A stretch of DNA of 51,149 nt from Fulvivirga imtechensis AK7 (lineage in GTDB: Bacteria; Bacteroidota; Bacteroidia; Cytophagales; Cyclobacteriaceae). The first letter of the stretch is position 1; each line of letters starts with the position of its first letter. The notes under the pieces were generated by a model. It was not told the origin of the DNA and made no database searches. It worked only from the letters and a program-made list of their open reading frames with translations. Positions 26,545-35,423 of this stretch are shown one piece after another. The translations under genes were made by a program, and so were the position numbers. The stretch lies in the NCBI RefSeq assembly GCF_000331535.1, contig NZ_AMZN01000089.1, forward strand, positions 1-51,149. Reading direction: 5' to 3'.

Positions 26545-26595
26545 ATGTAGTCGACTACATTTATTTTCCTATATTTACGTAGTTAACTACATAAA
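26545..26595. promoter_or_regulatory. Two palindromic operators and -7 box upstream of the marR gene
   Basis: ATGTAGTCGACTACAT (26545-26560) is a perfect 16-bp palindrome. GTAGTTAACTAC (26579-26590) is a perfect 12-bp palindrome that extends to 22 bp with one mismatched pair (26574-26595). Both share GTAG..CTAC arms and their centres are 32 bp apart, about three helical turns. A -7-like TATATTTA lies between them at 26570-26577. The first would cover the -33 region and the second the start of transcription, the layout expected for autorepression by the MarR protein. Confidence 0.75.
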
Positions 26596-26603
26596 TACAT
26601 CTC

Positions 26604-27101
26604 ATGAATGAAGATATAGTTAAAGAGCTGGGGTATTTGTCATTGGCCTCACGGCTAAAAAGGATCAGCGATACGATGATACACAGCGGCAGGCAGATGT
26701 ATAAAGAACTGAATTGGGATATAGAGCCCAACTGGTTTCTGATATTTCTAACACTGGAGAAGCATGGCAGCCTCTCGGTGACTGACATTGCCGGTAAGCT
26801 GCAATTTACTCACCCTTCTGTCATTACCATTGTAAACAAAATGACAAAGGCAGGGTATGTGGAATCATCCAAGTGCAGTGAAGACGGTCGCAGGCAGTGG
26901 ATCGCGCTGACTAATAAAGCCAAAAAGAGGCTGCCGGAGTTCAAAAGAATATGGCAGGCGGGTACTGACGGCATCGAAAACATGCTGAAAGGATATGACC
27001 TTCTCCCTATTCTTGACCACATTGAAAAACAGCTTTCCTCCGAAAGCTTTAAAGACAGGACTTTTTCAGAATATACCCTTCAACACCATGAACAAAGATA
27101 A
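26604..27101 (+). CDS. MarR family transcriptional regulator
   Basis: 165 residues. Winged-helix core at about 45-125: LTLEKHGSLSVTDIAGKLQFTHPSVITIVNKMTKAGYV then SKCSEDGRRQWIALTNKAKK, the standard MarR recognition helix and wing. Such proteins are dimeric, usually ligand-released repressors of neighbouring genes. Two palindromes sit directly upstream. The decarboxylase start lies inside its last 14 nt, so it is the first gene of a coupled three-gene operon. Confidence 0.94.
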   Translation: MNEDIVKELGYLSLASRLKRISDTMIHSGRQMYKELNWDIEPNWFLIFLTLEKHGSLSVTDIAGKLQFTHPSVITIVNKMTKAGYVESSKCSEDGRRQWIALTNKAKKRLPEFKRIWQAGTDGIENMLKGYDLLPILDHIEKQLSSESFKDRTFSEYTLQHHEQR

Positions 27102-28560
27102 ATCACTCGATTACTCGCTTAACGAATTTGCTTCATTGCTACAAAAAAGCAGTGATATTGTTATAGATCGCTATGCCCATCTGGTTGGTGCTAAAGCCTA
27201 TGCAGGTCTCACACCCAAAGAAGTGGAATCATGGTTTAACGAACCGGTACCTGAACAAGGTATGGAACCGGCAAAGCTTCTTGATCTGGTGAAAGAAAAA
27301 GTAGTGGACACAGCCACGCTAAACATTGGCCCCAATATGTATGCCTACGTTATGGCAGGTGGTACTCAGGTTTCAATCTTAGCTGAGCTACTTGCCTCTT
27401 CTATTAATCAAAATGTGGGTAAGTGGCATTTGGCTCCTGTGATGAGCGAGCTGGAAAAAAGAGTGGTGCAATGGGGTGGACAATTCATCGGGTATGGTGA
27501 CGCTGCCGGAGGTGTTTTGGTGAGCGGAGGGTCTGCTGCCAATCTCACCGGACTTACCGTGGCCAGAAATGTTTTCCTGGAGAGCGAGAATGTTAGAAAA
27601 AGTGGGCTTTTTGGCTTTAAGCCGTTGATCATCTATGCTTCCGATGAGGTACATGGTTGTATCGACAAGAGTGTTGAACTGCTTGGCATTGGGTCAGATA
27701 ATTTTCGAAAGATCCCAACCCATTCCGATTTCATTATTGACCTCGAGGCTTTGGAACACCAGATCCTTTTGGACATTGAGAATGGAAAGCGTCCTTTCTG
27801 CATTATTGGCAATGCGGGAACCGTCAACACCGGTGCTATCGACCCGTTGGACCGCCTGGCTGACCTGGCTGACAAGTATAACCTTTGGTACCACATCGAT
27901 GGCGCTTACGGAGGGTTGGCTGCTGCGGTAGATGATTTGAGGAAAAAGTACAAGGGCATAGAAAGAGCCGATTCAATAGCGATTGACTTTCACAAGTGGC
28001 TATACCAGCCATTCGAAGCCGGTTGTACACTGGTTAAAAACTGGGATCAGTTGAACCGCACGTTCTACAAAAGGGCGGCTTATCTGGATACAGACACCAA
28101 AACTGATCAGCGATTTGATTTTAATGAGCACCATTTTCAGCTTTCCCGGAATGCCAAAGCGCTGAAGATCTGGATGAGCTTTAAAGCCTACGGAGCTGAG
28201 GTGATCAGGGCCTGCATTGAAAAAGATATCAGACTCACAAAATACCTCGCCGACCAAATTACACAATCTCAAGACTTCGAATTGTGTAATATTCCGGACC
28301 TGTCGGTAGCCTGTTTCCGGTATCTCGGCACGGATCCCAACATGCCCCAAGCCACTATCGACCAGCTCAACAAACTGATCATTCCTGAGCTGGAGGCTGA
28401 CGGAAGGGTGTTTATTACAGGCACTTCGCTGCAAAACCGGCCAGTGATACGGGCGTGCCTGATCAACCACCGTCTACAGCAGGAGAATATTGATTTTTTG
28501 CTGAAAGTGATCAGAGAAGTGGGTGTAAAAGCAGAAGGTAAACTTAAAGTGGCCGGCTGA
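27088..28560 (+). CDS. PLP-dependent group II decarboxylase (aromatic-L-amino-acid/glutamate decarboxylase family)
   Basis: 490 residues from the ATG at 27088, which overlaps the marR gene end by 14 nt. Conserved features: LVSGGSAANLTGL (phosphate loop), ring-stacking His in YASDEVHGCIDKS near 189, GNAGTVNTGAIDPL, HIDGAYGG with Asp 271, and the cofactor lysine in DFHKWLYQPFEAG at Lys303. It decarboxylates an amino acid to an amine in the cytoplasm. The substrate (aromatic amino acid, Glu, Asp or 2,4-diaminobutyrate) cannot be fixed from sequence by eye. Its stop overlaps the GNAT start by 1 nt. Confidence 0.93.
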   Translation: MNKDKSLDYSLNEFASLLQKSSDIVIDRYAHLVGAKAYAGLTPKEVESWFNEPVPEQGMEPAKLLDLVKEKVVDTATLNIGPNMYAYVMAGGTQVSILAELLASSINQNVGKWHLAPVMSELEKRVVQWGGQFIGYGDAAGGVLVSGGSAANLTGLTVARNVFLESENVRKSGLFGFKPLIIYASDEVHGCIDKSVELLGIGSDNFRKIPTHSDFIIDLEALEHQILLDIENGKRPFCIIGNAGTVNTGAIDPLDRLADLADKYNLWYHIDGAYGGLAAAVDDLRKKYKGIERADSIAIDFHKWLYQPFEAGCTLVKNWDQLNRTFYKRAAYLDTDTKTDQRFDFNEHHFQLSRNAKALKIWMSFKAYGAEVIRACIEKDIRLTKYLADQITQSQDFELCNIPDLSVACFRYLGTDPNMPQATIDQLNKLIIPELEADGRVFITGTSLQNRPVIRACLINHRLQQENIDFLLKVIREVGVKAEGKLKVAG

Positions 28561-29054
28561 TGCAAAAGGAAGTCACCATCCGGGCTGTAAAGCCTGAGGA
28601 TTATGACCAAATATGGGAGATCATCAGGCAAGTGATCAAAACAGGTGATACCTATGTTTTTGATCCGGATTCTTCCCGTGAGAAAATACTGGGCTATTGG
28701 ATCGCTCCGGACAAGCATTGTTTTGTCGCAGAGGTCAATGGCGCTGTTGCTGGCTCTTTTCTTATCAAAAGCAACCAGCCAGACCTTGGAAACCATGTAG
28801 CCAATGCCTCCTACATCGTTCATCCGGAATTTCGCGGTCTTGGAATTGGCAGAATGATGGGAGAAGCATCTATTTCCAAGGCCCGGGAGCTGGGATATCA
28901 CGCTATGCAGTTTAACTATGTGATCAAAACCAACACCACAGCGGTAACTCTCTGGAAGAGCCTCGGATTTCGAATTGTAGGTGAAGTGCCGAATGCTTAC
29001 AGACATCAACAGCTCGGCCTGACGAATGTATATATCTTTTATCGGGAGTTATAA
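28560..29054 (+). CDS. GNAT family N-acetyltransferase
   Basis: 164 residues. Acetyl-CoA binding motif A is clear: YIVHPEFRGLGIGRMMGEASISKARELGY at about 83-112, with the RGLGIG loop; motif B LWKSLGFRIVGEVPNAYRH follows. Its ATG shares one base with the decarboxylase stop (TGATG), so both are translated together. The pairing suggests acetylation of the amine made by the decarboxylase or of a related toxic amino acid; this is inference. A hairpin follows 23 nt downstream. Confidence 0.93.
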   Translation: MQKEVTIRAVKPEDYDQIWEIIRQVIKTGDTYVFDPDSSREKILGYWIAPDKHCFVAEVNGAVAGSFLIKSNQPDLGNHVANASYIVHPEFRGLGIGRMMGEASISKARELGYHAMQFNYVIKTNTTAVTLWKSLGFRIVGEVPNAYRHQQLGLTNVYIFYREL

Positions 29055-29077
29055 TTTTTCTACACCCTTTCTTATCA

Positions 29078-29106
29078 CTTCCAGTGCACTCATAAAGCAC
29101 TGAAAG
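29078..29106 (+). terminator. Candidate terminator after the marR-decarboxylase-GNAT operon
   Basis: CTTCCAGTGC and GCACTGAAAG pair as a 10-bp stem with one mismatch around a 9-nt loop. The sequence after it is moderately T-rich (ATTATTTCTATTT) after a short spacer. It lies 23 nt after the acetyltransferase stop. Confidence 0.5.
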
Positions 29107-29311
29107 TAAGCTGATTATTTCTATTTCAGCATATATAAACTTTTCTTCTCATTATTTTTTCTAGCGCTTAATTCCTTTCAAATCTTTAATAATCCACTAA
29201 TAATGAGTATATTATAAAAGCCAGGGCTACTCCATTTTTGGATTTGGTACGGATATTGGATGGAGCGGATTATGTCCACTATAAAAAAAATGCAATCAAT
29301 TTTTACTCATT

Positions 29312-31270
29312 ATGAATATAAAAACTACTATGATCCTGGCGCTGGCAGCTATCAGTGCTTTCGCCAATGCGCAGGTTAAAGAAAAGTGGACTGCCTCACT
29401 CTCCGGAAGTGTTTCCTGGCAACAAGTTACTGCCTCGGGAACTTTTCTTGTGGGCACCTCTTCCACTCTTGCAGCGGTAGACCCAGAAACGGGAGGGGTA
29501 AACTGGCAGTTGGCTCAATTTGCAGGCGTGCCACAAGAGCAAGTACAGCAAGTGGGCTCTTCCCCTCTGATATCCGTCAACAACAAGGGCAGCATCTATA
29601 TGGTTGATCCATTTAATGGAAGCATTAAATTCGACTCTCAAAAAGCCGGTGTCGGTGAAATTATTGACGATTTTGTACTCTATCAATCCAATGGTGTTTT
29701 GATAGCCGGAAAGGATCTTTCTAACAAGCCGGTGATGGTATTTGCCAGTCTTGACAACGGAGAGGTAGCATGGAAACTTAATGATGACTATGGCAGAGTG
29801 GTAAGCGTCAATGAACTAGGTAGCGGTGAAATCCTTGTCGTTACTATCTTTTCAAACTACAAGATCAACAGTATAACGGGTGACGTGATATGGAAGAATG
29901 ACGTCTCGGAGGCCAACAAGCAGATGGAGAAGCTGGGTGCTTTTGGAAACCTGATGAAGCAGGTAGCCACACAGCAGGCAGAGAAAATGGATTTTAATGT
30001 TAAATTCTACAAACATCCTTCAAAAGATATTTTTTATGTGGCCTCGGAGCAGGAAAAACAGTCTTCCTTCAGCTCTTCCTCAAGCACCAGTAACATGCCT
30101 CCCTCCTATTCCTCAGTTTTTTATGCCTACAACATGAGTGATGGCTCCAGGATCTGGGAGAAGCAATTAGAAGTAGATGGCAAGTTGAGTCAGTTACATT
30201 TCCATGATAAAGGGCTGATCATCTTACCCGATGATGGTTCTAACACCAAGATCAACCTGTATGATTACCAGTCGCAGGAAGGCCTTTGGGGCAAAAAGGG
30301 TCGTGGGGTAAAGGTAAAGGGTGGTATCTATGATTATATACCCGTAGGTAGCGGTCTGCTGCTGATCTCCAGGAATGGCGAGAAAAACTACCTGACGTTT
30401 TTAGATACAAACCTGGGCATTCTCACTTTTGAAAAACCTGTTAAAATTGATGGTGAAGTGGTCTACACCGAAAAAGTCAGCAATGGGGTGTTATATGTAA
30501 CCACCGAGGAAGCCAATATCCTTAACACCTCCACGGGAGAGCTGGTACTTCCCAAGTCAATTATTACCAGCCCATCCCTAACCGGCCATAAGGATGGAAA
30601 AATGTATGCTTTCGATGTAAAAGAAGACAAGCTGAAAGTACTCGATAAATCTTCCGGCACTGTATCTGACTTTTCATCGGTGGAATTAAAGTTTGAAGGT
30701 AAAGAATCTCCGAACCAACTCGAGATAAGAGGAGACGGTATTTTCGTCAATTCAGACCAAAATGTAGCATTATTTGACAACTCGGGAAGCCTGCTATACC
30801 AAAACTACTATGAAGCTCCCCGCGAGCCAGGACTGAAAAGAGCGTTGCTATATGCGCAGGCTGTTCGTGCTGCGTATATTGGGGCCAGTGCGTATGCCGC
30901 GTCAGGTGCCTTTCAGGCGGCCACTCCTCAGGTAAAACAGGAAGACGCATTGGCAGGTGCTATCGTTGAAGGTGTAGGGCAAGCTTACGGAGAGTTAGGA
31001 GATGCGGCTTCTGATTTTGCTAAAAAATCGTTTCAACAGGCCAGTGCAAGGTTCAAAGCCTCTACACAAGCTCGTGATTTTATGATGATCCTGTCCAGAA
31101 AAGAGGGCAATCAAAACGCACTGCTTAAGGTGAATAAAATCACAGGTAAAGTAGATACATTTATCGATCTCGGTAAGGAAAAAACTCCGAACTATGCGGT
31201 GGATGATGTAGCAGGGCTGGTATTTTATCAGACCGGCTTAGGGACAGTGGCGGGATATCAGCTTGATTAG
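29312..31270 (+). CDS. Exported PQQ-like beta-propeller repeat protein
   Basis: 652 residues. Signal peptide MKTTMILALAAISAFANAQ (from residue 3). The body repeats blades such as GTSSTLAAVDPETGGVNWQL, SIYMVDPFNGSIKFD, YNMSDGSRIWEKQLEVDGKL and TEEANILNTSTGELVLP, the outer-membrane assembly/quinoprotein-like pattern. A helical, Ala-rich insert (about 505-580, EGVGQAYGELGDAASDFAKKS) precedes the last blade. A Ser-rich linker (SSFSSSSSTSN) occurs near residue 255. No enzyme active site is seen; cofactor binding cannot be claimed. It is monocistronic with a convergent neighbour downstream. Confidence 0.82.
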   Translation: MNIKTTMILALAAISAFANAQVKEKWTASLSGSVSWQQVTASGTFLVGTSSTLAAVDPETGGVNWQLAQFAGVPQEQVQQVGSSPLISVNNKGSIYMVDPFNGSIKFDSQKAGVGEIIDDFVLYQSNGVLIAGKDLSNKPVMVFASLDNGEVAWKLNDDYGRVVSVNELGSGEILVVTIFSNYKINSITGDVIWKNDVSEANKQMEKLGAFGNLMKQVATQQAEKMDFNVKFYKHPSKDIFYVASEQEKQSSFSSSSSTSNMPPSYSSVFYAYNMSDGSRIWEKQLEVDGKLSQLHFHDKGLIILPDDGSNTKINLYDYQSQEGLWGKKGRGVKVKGGIYDYIPVGSGLLLISRNGEKNYLTFLDTNLGILTFEKPVKIDGEVVYTEKVSNGVLYVTTEEANILNTSTGELVLPKSIITSPSLTGHKDGKMYAFDVKEDKLKVLDKSSGTVSDFSSVELKFEGKESPNQLEIRGDGIFVNSDQNVALFDNSGSLLYQNYYEAPREPGLKRALLYAQAVRAAYIGASAYAASGAFQAATPQVKQEDALAGAIVEGVGQAYGELGDAASDFAKKSFQQASARFKASTQARDFMMILSRKEGNQNALLKVNKITGKVDTFIDLGKEKTPNYAVDDVAGLVFYQTGLGTVAGYQLD

Positions 31271-31328
31271 TTCTGGGTTCACTGTTCTCAGTTTATCAGT
31301 TCTCGGTTCACTGTTCTCAGTTCATCAG
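31271..31328. repeat. Tandem duplication of a 29-nt unit
   Basis: Two adjacent 29-nt units (31271-31299 and 31300-31328) differ at only two positions; each contains CACTGTTCTCAG. The word CTGTTCTCAGTTTA in the first unit recurs, inverted, at 36656-36669. It lies between convergent genes (propeller protein and aldo/keto reductase). Confidence 0.85.
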
Positions 31329-31405
31329 TTACTCGTGCCACCACTTTGCCATTGAGGAGATAGTGGTGGCACGACTACTATGAGCATATTGTGAACTGTT
31401 AAAAG

Positions 31406-32401
31406 TCAAAATGCAGGGTGAGGAGGTTTATTATCCAGAATCTCTTCGATCTTTTCTATCACGTCTTCCGTTAGTTTTTCCTGTTCATCGAGTGCTTTCA
31501 GGTTTTCCTCCAACTGAATATTTTTGGATGCTCCGAGTATCACCGTGCTCACGTTATCGTTTTTCAGGCACCAGGCCAGCGCCAACACAGGCATAGACAT
31601 ACCTAGCTCTTTAGCAAAGGCAGTAAGTTTACGCACCTTTTTTATATTCTCTTCTGCCAGTGAACGGTCTTTTAACCACTCCAGGCCTTCAATTCCTAAG
31701 CGCGTGCCTTCAGGAAACCCTTCGTTATATTTACCTGAGAGCACTCCACTAGCCAGCGGAGACCATATGGTTGTGCCTAATCCCACGGTCTTGTAGATCT
31801 GATTGTACTCCACCTCTACCTTATCTCTTACAAACATATTGTACTGTGGTTGTTCCATAGCCGGACCGATCAGGTTGTACCGCTGTGCAACCATGTGCGC
31901 TTCCATGATCTCCTGGGCACTCCATTCGGAAGTTCCCCAATAGAGCACTTTGCCCTGCTGTATCAGGTTATGCATGGCCCATACGGTTTCCTCGATAGGC
32001 GTTTGTTTATCCGGTCTGTGACAGAAATAAAGATCGAGATAATCGACCTGTAGCCTCTGTAATGCCTGATGGCACGCCTCTACAACATGCTTTCTGCTCA
32101 AGCCTATCTGTGTAGGTTTCAGGTTCTTTTTACCTTCATCCGCGCCAAAGTATACTTTGCTGGACACGATGTAGCTGTCACGCCTCCATCCTTTTTTCTT
32201 CAATATTTCACCCATCACCTCTTCGGATTTCCCACCGGCATAGCTCTCTGCGTTATCGAAAAAGTTGATGCCGTTATCATAGGCCAGCGTCATCAAATCT
32301 TCTGCAGAGTTATCCCCGATCTGCTTTCCAAAGGTCAGCCATGAGCCAAAAGATAGCCGGCTTATTTGTAATCCTGATTTGCCTAGTCTGTTGTAGATCA
32401 T
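31406..32401 (-). CDS. Aldo/keto reductase (Kv beta-subunit/YghZ-like)
   Basis: 331 residues, a complete TIM-barrel oxidoreductase using NADPH. The catalytic tetrad is visible: Asp and Tyr in FFDNAESYAGGKSE (about 47-60), Lys in YIVSSKVYFG, and His in DLYFCHRPD. C-terminal cofactor segment VSTVILGASKNIQLEENL is present. The pattern GKSEEVMGEILKKKGWRRDSY fits the potassium-channel beta-like group. The physiological substrate is unknown. It starts with ATG at 32401, immediately beside a repeat-rich interval. Confidence 0.93.
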   Translation of the reverse strand: MIYNRLGKSGLQISRLSFGSWLTFGKQIGDNSAEDLMTLAYDNGINFFDNAESYAGGKSEEVMGEILKKKGWRRDSYIVSSKVYFGADEGKKNLKPTQIGLSRKHVVEACHQALQRLQVDYLDLYFCHRPDKQTPIEETVWAMHNLIQQGKVLYWGTSEWSAQEIMEAHMVAQRYNLIGPAMEQPQYNMFVRDKVEVEYNQIYKTVGLGTTIWSPLASGVLSGKYNEGFPEGTRLGIEGLEWLKDRSLAEENIKKVRKLTAFAKELGMSMPVLALAWCLKNDNVSTVILGASKNIQLEENLKALDEQEKLTEDVIEKIEEILDNKPPHPAF

Positions 32402-32403
32402 TA

Positions 32404-32480
32404 GTTTAGAGTTTCCTGTTTCCTGTTTCTAGTTTAGAGTTTCCAGTTTCTAGTTTGTAGTTTATAGTTTAAAGCTTGTT
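32404..32480. repeat. Left arm of repeat flanking the four-helix-bundle gene
   Basis: Made of overlapping words GTTTAGAGTTTCC, TCTAGTTT and CAGTTTC. A 25-nt block, 32432-32456, is repeated exactly and inverted at 33043-33067, on the other side of the four-helix-bundle gene. Confidence 0.85.
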
Positions 32481-32514
32481 TTTTCTGTTTGCAACTGGCG
32501 GTTCAAAAATCATT

Positions 32515-32919
32515 TTATTTGTTTTTACGATCCTTAAACTTAAGGCCTTTATGTGGTGAATTGTTCAAATAGACAATGAGCCCTCCTATCATTTTACTAA
32601 CTTCGTCAGTAAGTTTATAGAGTTCATTAAAGTTTTCCTCATTTATATAGTTTTGGTCTAGTGCACGATATAACTGCGACTTAGCTTCTCCGACTGATCC
32701 TTTCGATATTGTTAGGAAGTGGATGAATTCTACAGCACCTCCGCGTTCGAATCCTTCTGCAATGTTATCCATAACTGACCCTGTGCTTCTTCTAATCTGA
32801 TCCTTTAAACCAAAATCTTTAGAGAAGGGTTCTTTCTTGCTAACCTCATAAATGAGTTTACTCAGTATCCTCGCCCTTTGCCAGGCTTCAATATCTTCAA
32901 AATTCTTAAACGTAGCCAT
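32515..32919 (-). CDS. Four-helix-bundle protein (S23 / 23S rRNA intervening-sequence protein family)
   Basis: 134 residues, slightly longer than the about 120-residue family norm because of a basic C-terminal tail (PHKGLKFKDRKNK). It shows FEDIEAWQRARILSKLIYEVSK, LKDQIRRSTGSVMDNIAEGFERG and FLTISKGSVGEAKSQLYRALD, the standard signatures. Family members form pentamers of helical bundles; the molecular role is unsettled. Some are encoded inside rRNA intervening sequences, others are free-standing as here. It is framed by an exact 25-bp inverted repeat about 636 bp end to end. Confidence 0.93.
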   Translation of the reverse strand: MATFKNFEDIEAWQRARILSKLIYEVSKKEPFSKDFGLKDQIRRSTGSVMDNIAEGFERGGAVEFIHFLTISKGSVGEAKSQLYRALDQNYINEENFNELYKLTDEVSKMIGGLIVYLNNSPHKGLKFKDRKNK

Positions 32920-33033
32920 TAAAATTTGTTTAATACTACATTATAACAATAGATTTATAAAATCAAATATTTCACCGCGAAATTACAAAATCATTTCCTA
33001 AAGGATGCTAACAGCAGCCTATGGTATCAAATT

Positions 33034-33067
33034 CTAAACTGGAAACTAGAAACTGGAAACTCTAAAC
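33034..33067. repeat. Right arm of repeat flanking the four-helix-bundle gene
   Basis: Bases 33043-33067 are the exact reverse complement of 32432-32456. The block starts AAACTAGAAACTGG and ends CTCTAAAC. Immediately after it lies the start region of the DUF2339 gene with a TATATTTC -7-like box at 33092-33099. Confidence 0.85.
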
Positions 33068-33116
33068 AAAAAACTAAGTCTAAGTTTTTCGTATATTTCA
33101 GGCTTACATTAACATT

Positions 33117-35423
33117 ATGGCCTCAGATCAGGAAAAGGTAAATCAGCTTTTTGATAAGCTGGATCTACTGCTTAAGCAGCAGGAATCGTTTCAAAGGGAA
33201 ATACAATCACTACGGTTAGAGATTGATGCTTTGAATCATCCGAAAGAAGCCCGGGATGTACAGCCAAAGATGGTTCCTGAGCCAGAAGTGATTCCTTCTG
33301 CTCCCTTGGCTGCCGGTGAACAAAAACATCCGGTCAAGGAGATAAAACGCAAAGCACCGGTTATCAACTTTCCATCTGTGAAGTCGGATCTGGAAAAATT
33401 CATAGGTGAAAACCTGATCAGCAAGATCGGTATTGCCATTACCGTTATCGGGGTCGCGATTGGCGCTAAATATGCTATCGACAACCAGCTGATCAGTCCG
33501 CTCACCCGGATCATTTTTGGCTACCTGATCGGTCTGGGCTTGTTGGGGTTTGCACTTAAGTTAAAAGCCAAGCATGAAAACTTCAGCGCTGTCCTGCTTA
33601 GTGGTGCGATGGCCATTTTCTACTTTATCACCTACGCAGCCCATGACTTTTATGGCCTCTTTCCACAGTCATTGGCATTTGCTCTGATGGTGGTTTTTAC
33701 CGCATTCACGGTAATGGCAGCCATAAAATATAACATGGCAGTTATTGCTCATATTGGTCTTGTTGGCGCTTATGCAGTACCGTTCCTGCTTAGTGATGGT
33801 TCCGGGAAAGTGGCAGTACTTTTCTCCTACATGTCCATTATTAATACAGGGATACTGGTTGTAGCCTTCAAAAGGTATTGGAAATCACTCTACTACTCGG
33901 CATTCGCCTTCACGTGGTTGATTTTTATCGGATGGTATACCACAACTTACTATGAACCCGATCATTTTGGTCTTGCCCTCAGCTTTCTCACACTGTTCTT
34001 TCTCATTTTCTATGCGACTTTCCTTTCATACAAGCTGATCAAAAAAGAAAAATATGGTAAGGGCGATATTGTCATGCTCCTGCTTAACTCTTTTATATAC
34101 TTCGGCATTGGGTATGCTCTGCTGGAGTCACATGAGGTTGGGAAAGAGCTACCGGGACTTTTCACGCTGGCCAACGCTGTTGTTCACTTTGTTGTCAGCA
34201 GAGTTATTTATAAGAACCAACAGGCAGACAAAAACTTGTTTTACCTGGCGATAGGGTTGGTACTGGTCTTCATTACCATAGCCATACCAGTACAGCTCGA
34301 TGGAAACTGGGTTACCCTGCTCTGGGCTGGAGAAGCAGCGCTGCTGTTTAGGATAGGCCGGGGAAAGAAGATCACTACCTATGAAAAGCTATCTTATCCA
34401 CTCATGCTCCTTGCTTTCTTCAGCATCCTTCATGACTGGTCTGACTACAATGTCTATACATATTACGAACCTGAAGAATGGATGACGCCAATCTTCAATA
34501 TCTATTTTCTGACTTCCATGCTCTTTGTAGCTGCTTTCGGATACATCAACTACTACAACCGCAAAGAAAAGGCAGTGCCGGAGAGCAAAGGCAGAAATTG
34601 GCTTTACCTGATCATGAGTTTCTGTATGCCCGCCATTTTGCTTCTCACCCTTTACAAGGCTTTCCAGTTGGAAATAGCCTATTTCTGGGATAAACAGTTC
34701 AATTATTCGAGTGAAGAATACTCGGAGCAGAATTTTGACCTGTTACAATTTAAAAGTATCTGGATACTTAACTATTCGATGTTCTTTTTGACAGTTTTGT
34801 CATTTGTCAACCTAAAAAAGATCAGGAACAACGTTCTTACCTATGTCACCCTTGGGTTTAGTGCGCTTCTAATTATTATTTTCCTAACGCAAGGGCTTTT
34901 ACTTTTGAGTGAGCTACGGGAATCGTATTTGTATACTAACTCGGAATATTATACACCAGGCGTCTTCCATATCCTTATCAGGTATATTTCCATTGCTTTT
35001 GCAGGTGCCCTTGTTTTTGCTATTCACAAATACATTCAACAGGAATTTGATAAGCCCGACTTCAACGTTATTTTTGATCTGCTACTGCACATTTTCCTGT
35101 TGTGGGTTATCAGCAGTGAACTGATCAACTGGATGGATATAGCAGGCTTTACACAATCATATAAACTGGGATTAAGCATTCTCTGGGGCCTTTATTCGCT
35201 GCTGCTCATAGCCTTAGGCATCATCAAGAGGAAAAAGCACCTGCGTATCGGTGCTATTGCACTTTTTGGAGTAACCCTGATCAAGCTTTTCTTCTACGAC
35301 ATTGCCTCGTTGGATACCATTGCAAAAACCATTGTGTTCGTATCACTGGGTGTCTTACTGCTGATCATTTCATTTCTTTACAACAAGTACAAACATATTA
35401 TCGCTAACGAGAATGAAGGATAA
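33117..35423 (+). CDS. DUF2339 multi-pass membrane protein
   Basis: 768 residues. A short coiled coil opens the protein (QLFDKLDLLLKQQESFQREIQSLRLEIDAL, residues 10-40), then a Pro-rich linker, then about 20 transmembrane segments from residue 100 onward, starting with FIGENLISKIGIAITVIGVAIGAKYAID, the DUF2339 signature. Function of the family is unknown; it is an integral inner-membrane protein. It overlaps the next gene by 11 nt. DUF2339 and DUF3999 genes are commonly neighbours, so the two proteins likely act together in the envelope. Confidence 0.9.
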   Translation: MASDQEKVNQLFDKLDLLLKQQESFQREIQSLRLEIDALNHPKEARDVQPKMVPEPEVIPSAPLAAGEQKHPVKEIKRKAPVINFPSVKSDLEKFIGENLISKIGIAITVIGVAIGAKYAIDNQLISPLTRIIFGYLIGLGLLGFALKLKAKHENFSAVLLSGAMAIFYFITYAAHDFYGLFPQSLAFALMVVFTAFTVMAAIKYNMAVIAHIGLVGAYAVPFLLSDGSGKVAVLFSYMSIINTGILVVAFKRYWKSLYYSAFAFTWLIFIGWYTTTYYEPDHFGLALSFLTLFFLIFYATFLSYKLIKKEKYGKGDIVMLLLNSFIYFGIGYALLESHEVGKELPGLFTLANAVVHFVVSRVIYKNQQADKNLFYLAIGLVLVFITIAIPVQLDGNWVTLLWAGEAALLFRIGRGKKITTYEKLSYPLMLLAFFSILHDWSDYNVYTYYEPEEWMTPIFNIYFLTSMLFVAAFGYINYYNRKEKAVPESKGRNWLYLIMSFCMPAILLLTLYKAFQLEIAYFWDKQFNYSSEEYSEQNFDLLQFKSIWILNYSMFFLTVLSFVNLKKIRNNVLTYVTLGFSALLIIIFLTQGLLLLSELRESYLYTNSEYYTPGVFHILIRYISIAFAGALVFAIHKYIQQEFDKPDFNVIFDLLLHIFLLWVISSELINWMDIAGFTQSYKLGLSILWGLYSLLLIALGIIKRKKHLRIGAIALFGVTLIKLFFYDIASLDTIAKTIVFVSLGVLLLIISFLYNKYKHIIANENEG

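Noticed and set aside
28269-29009. 246-codon minus-strand frame across the decarboxylase and GNAT genes
   Set aside because: It spans two well-supported genes in the opposite direction and its translation has no family features.
31271-31328. Possible CRISPR array from the 29-nt direct repeats
   Set aside because: There are only two units, directly abutting without spacers, and no cas genes in the window.
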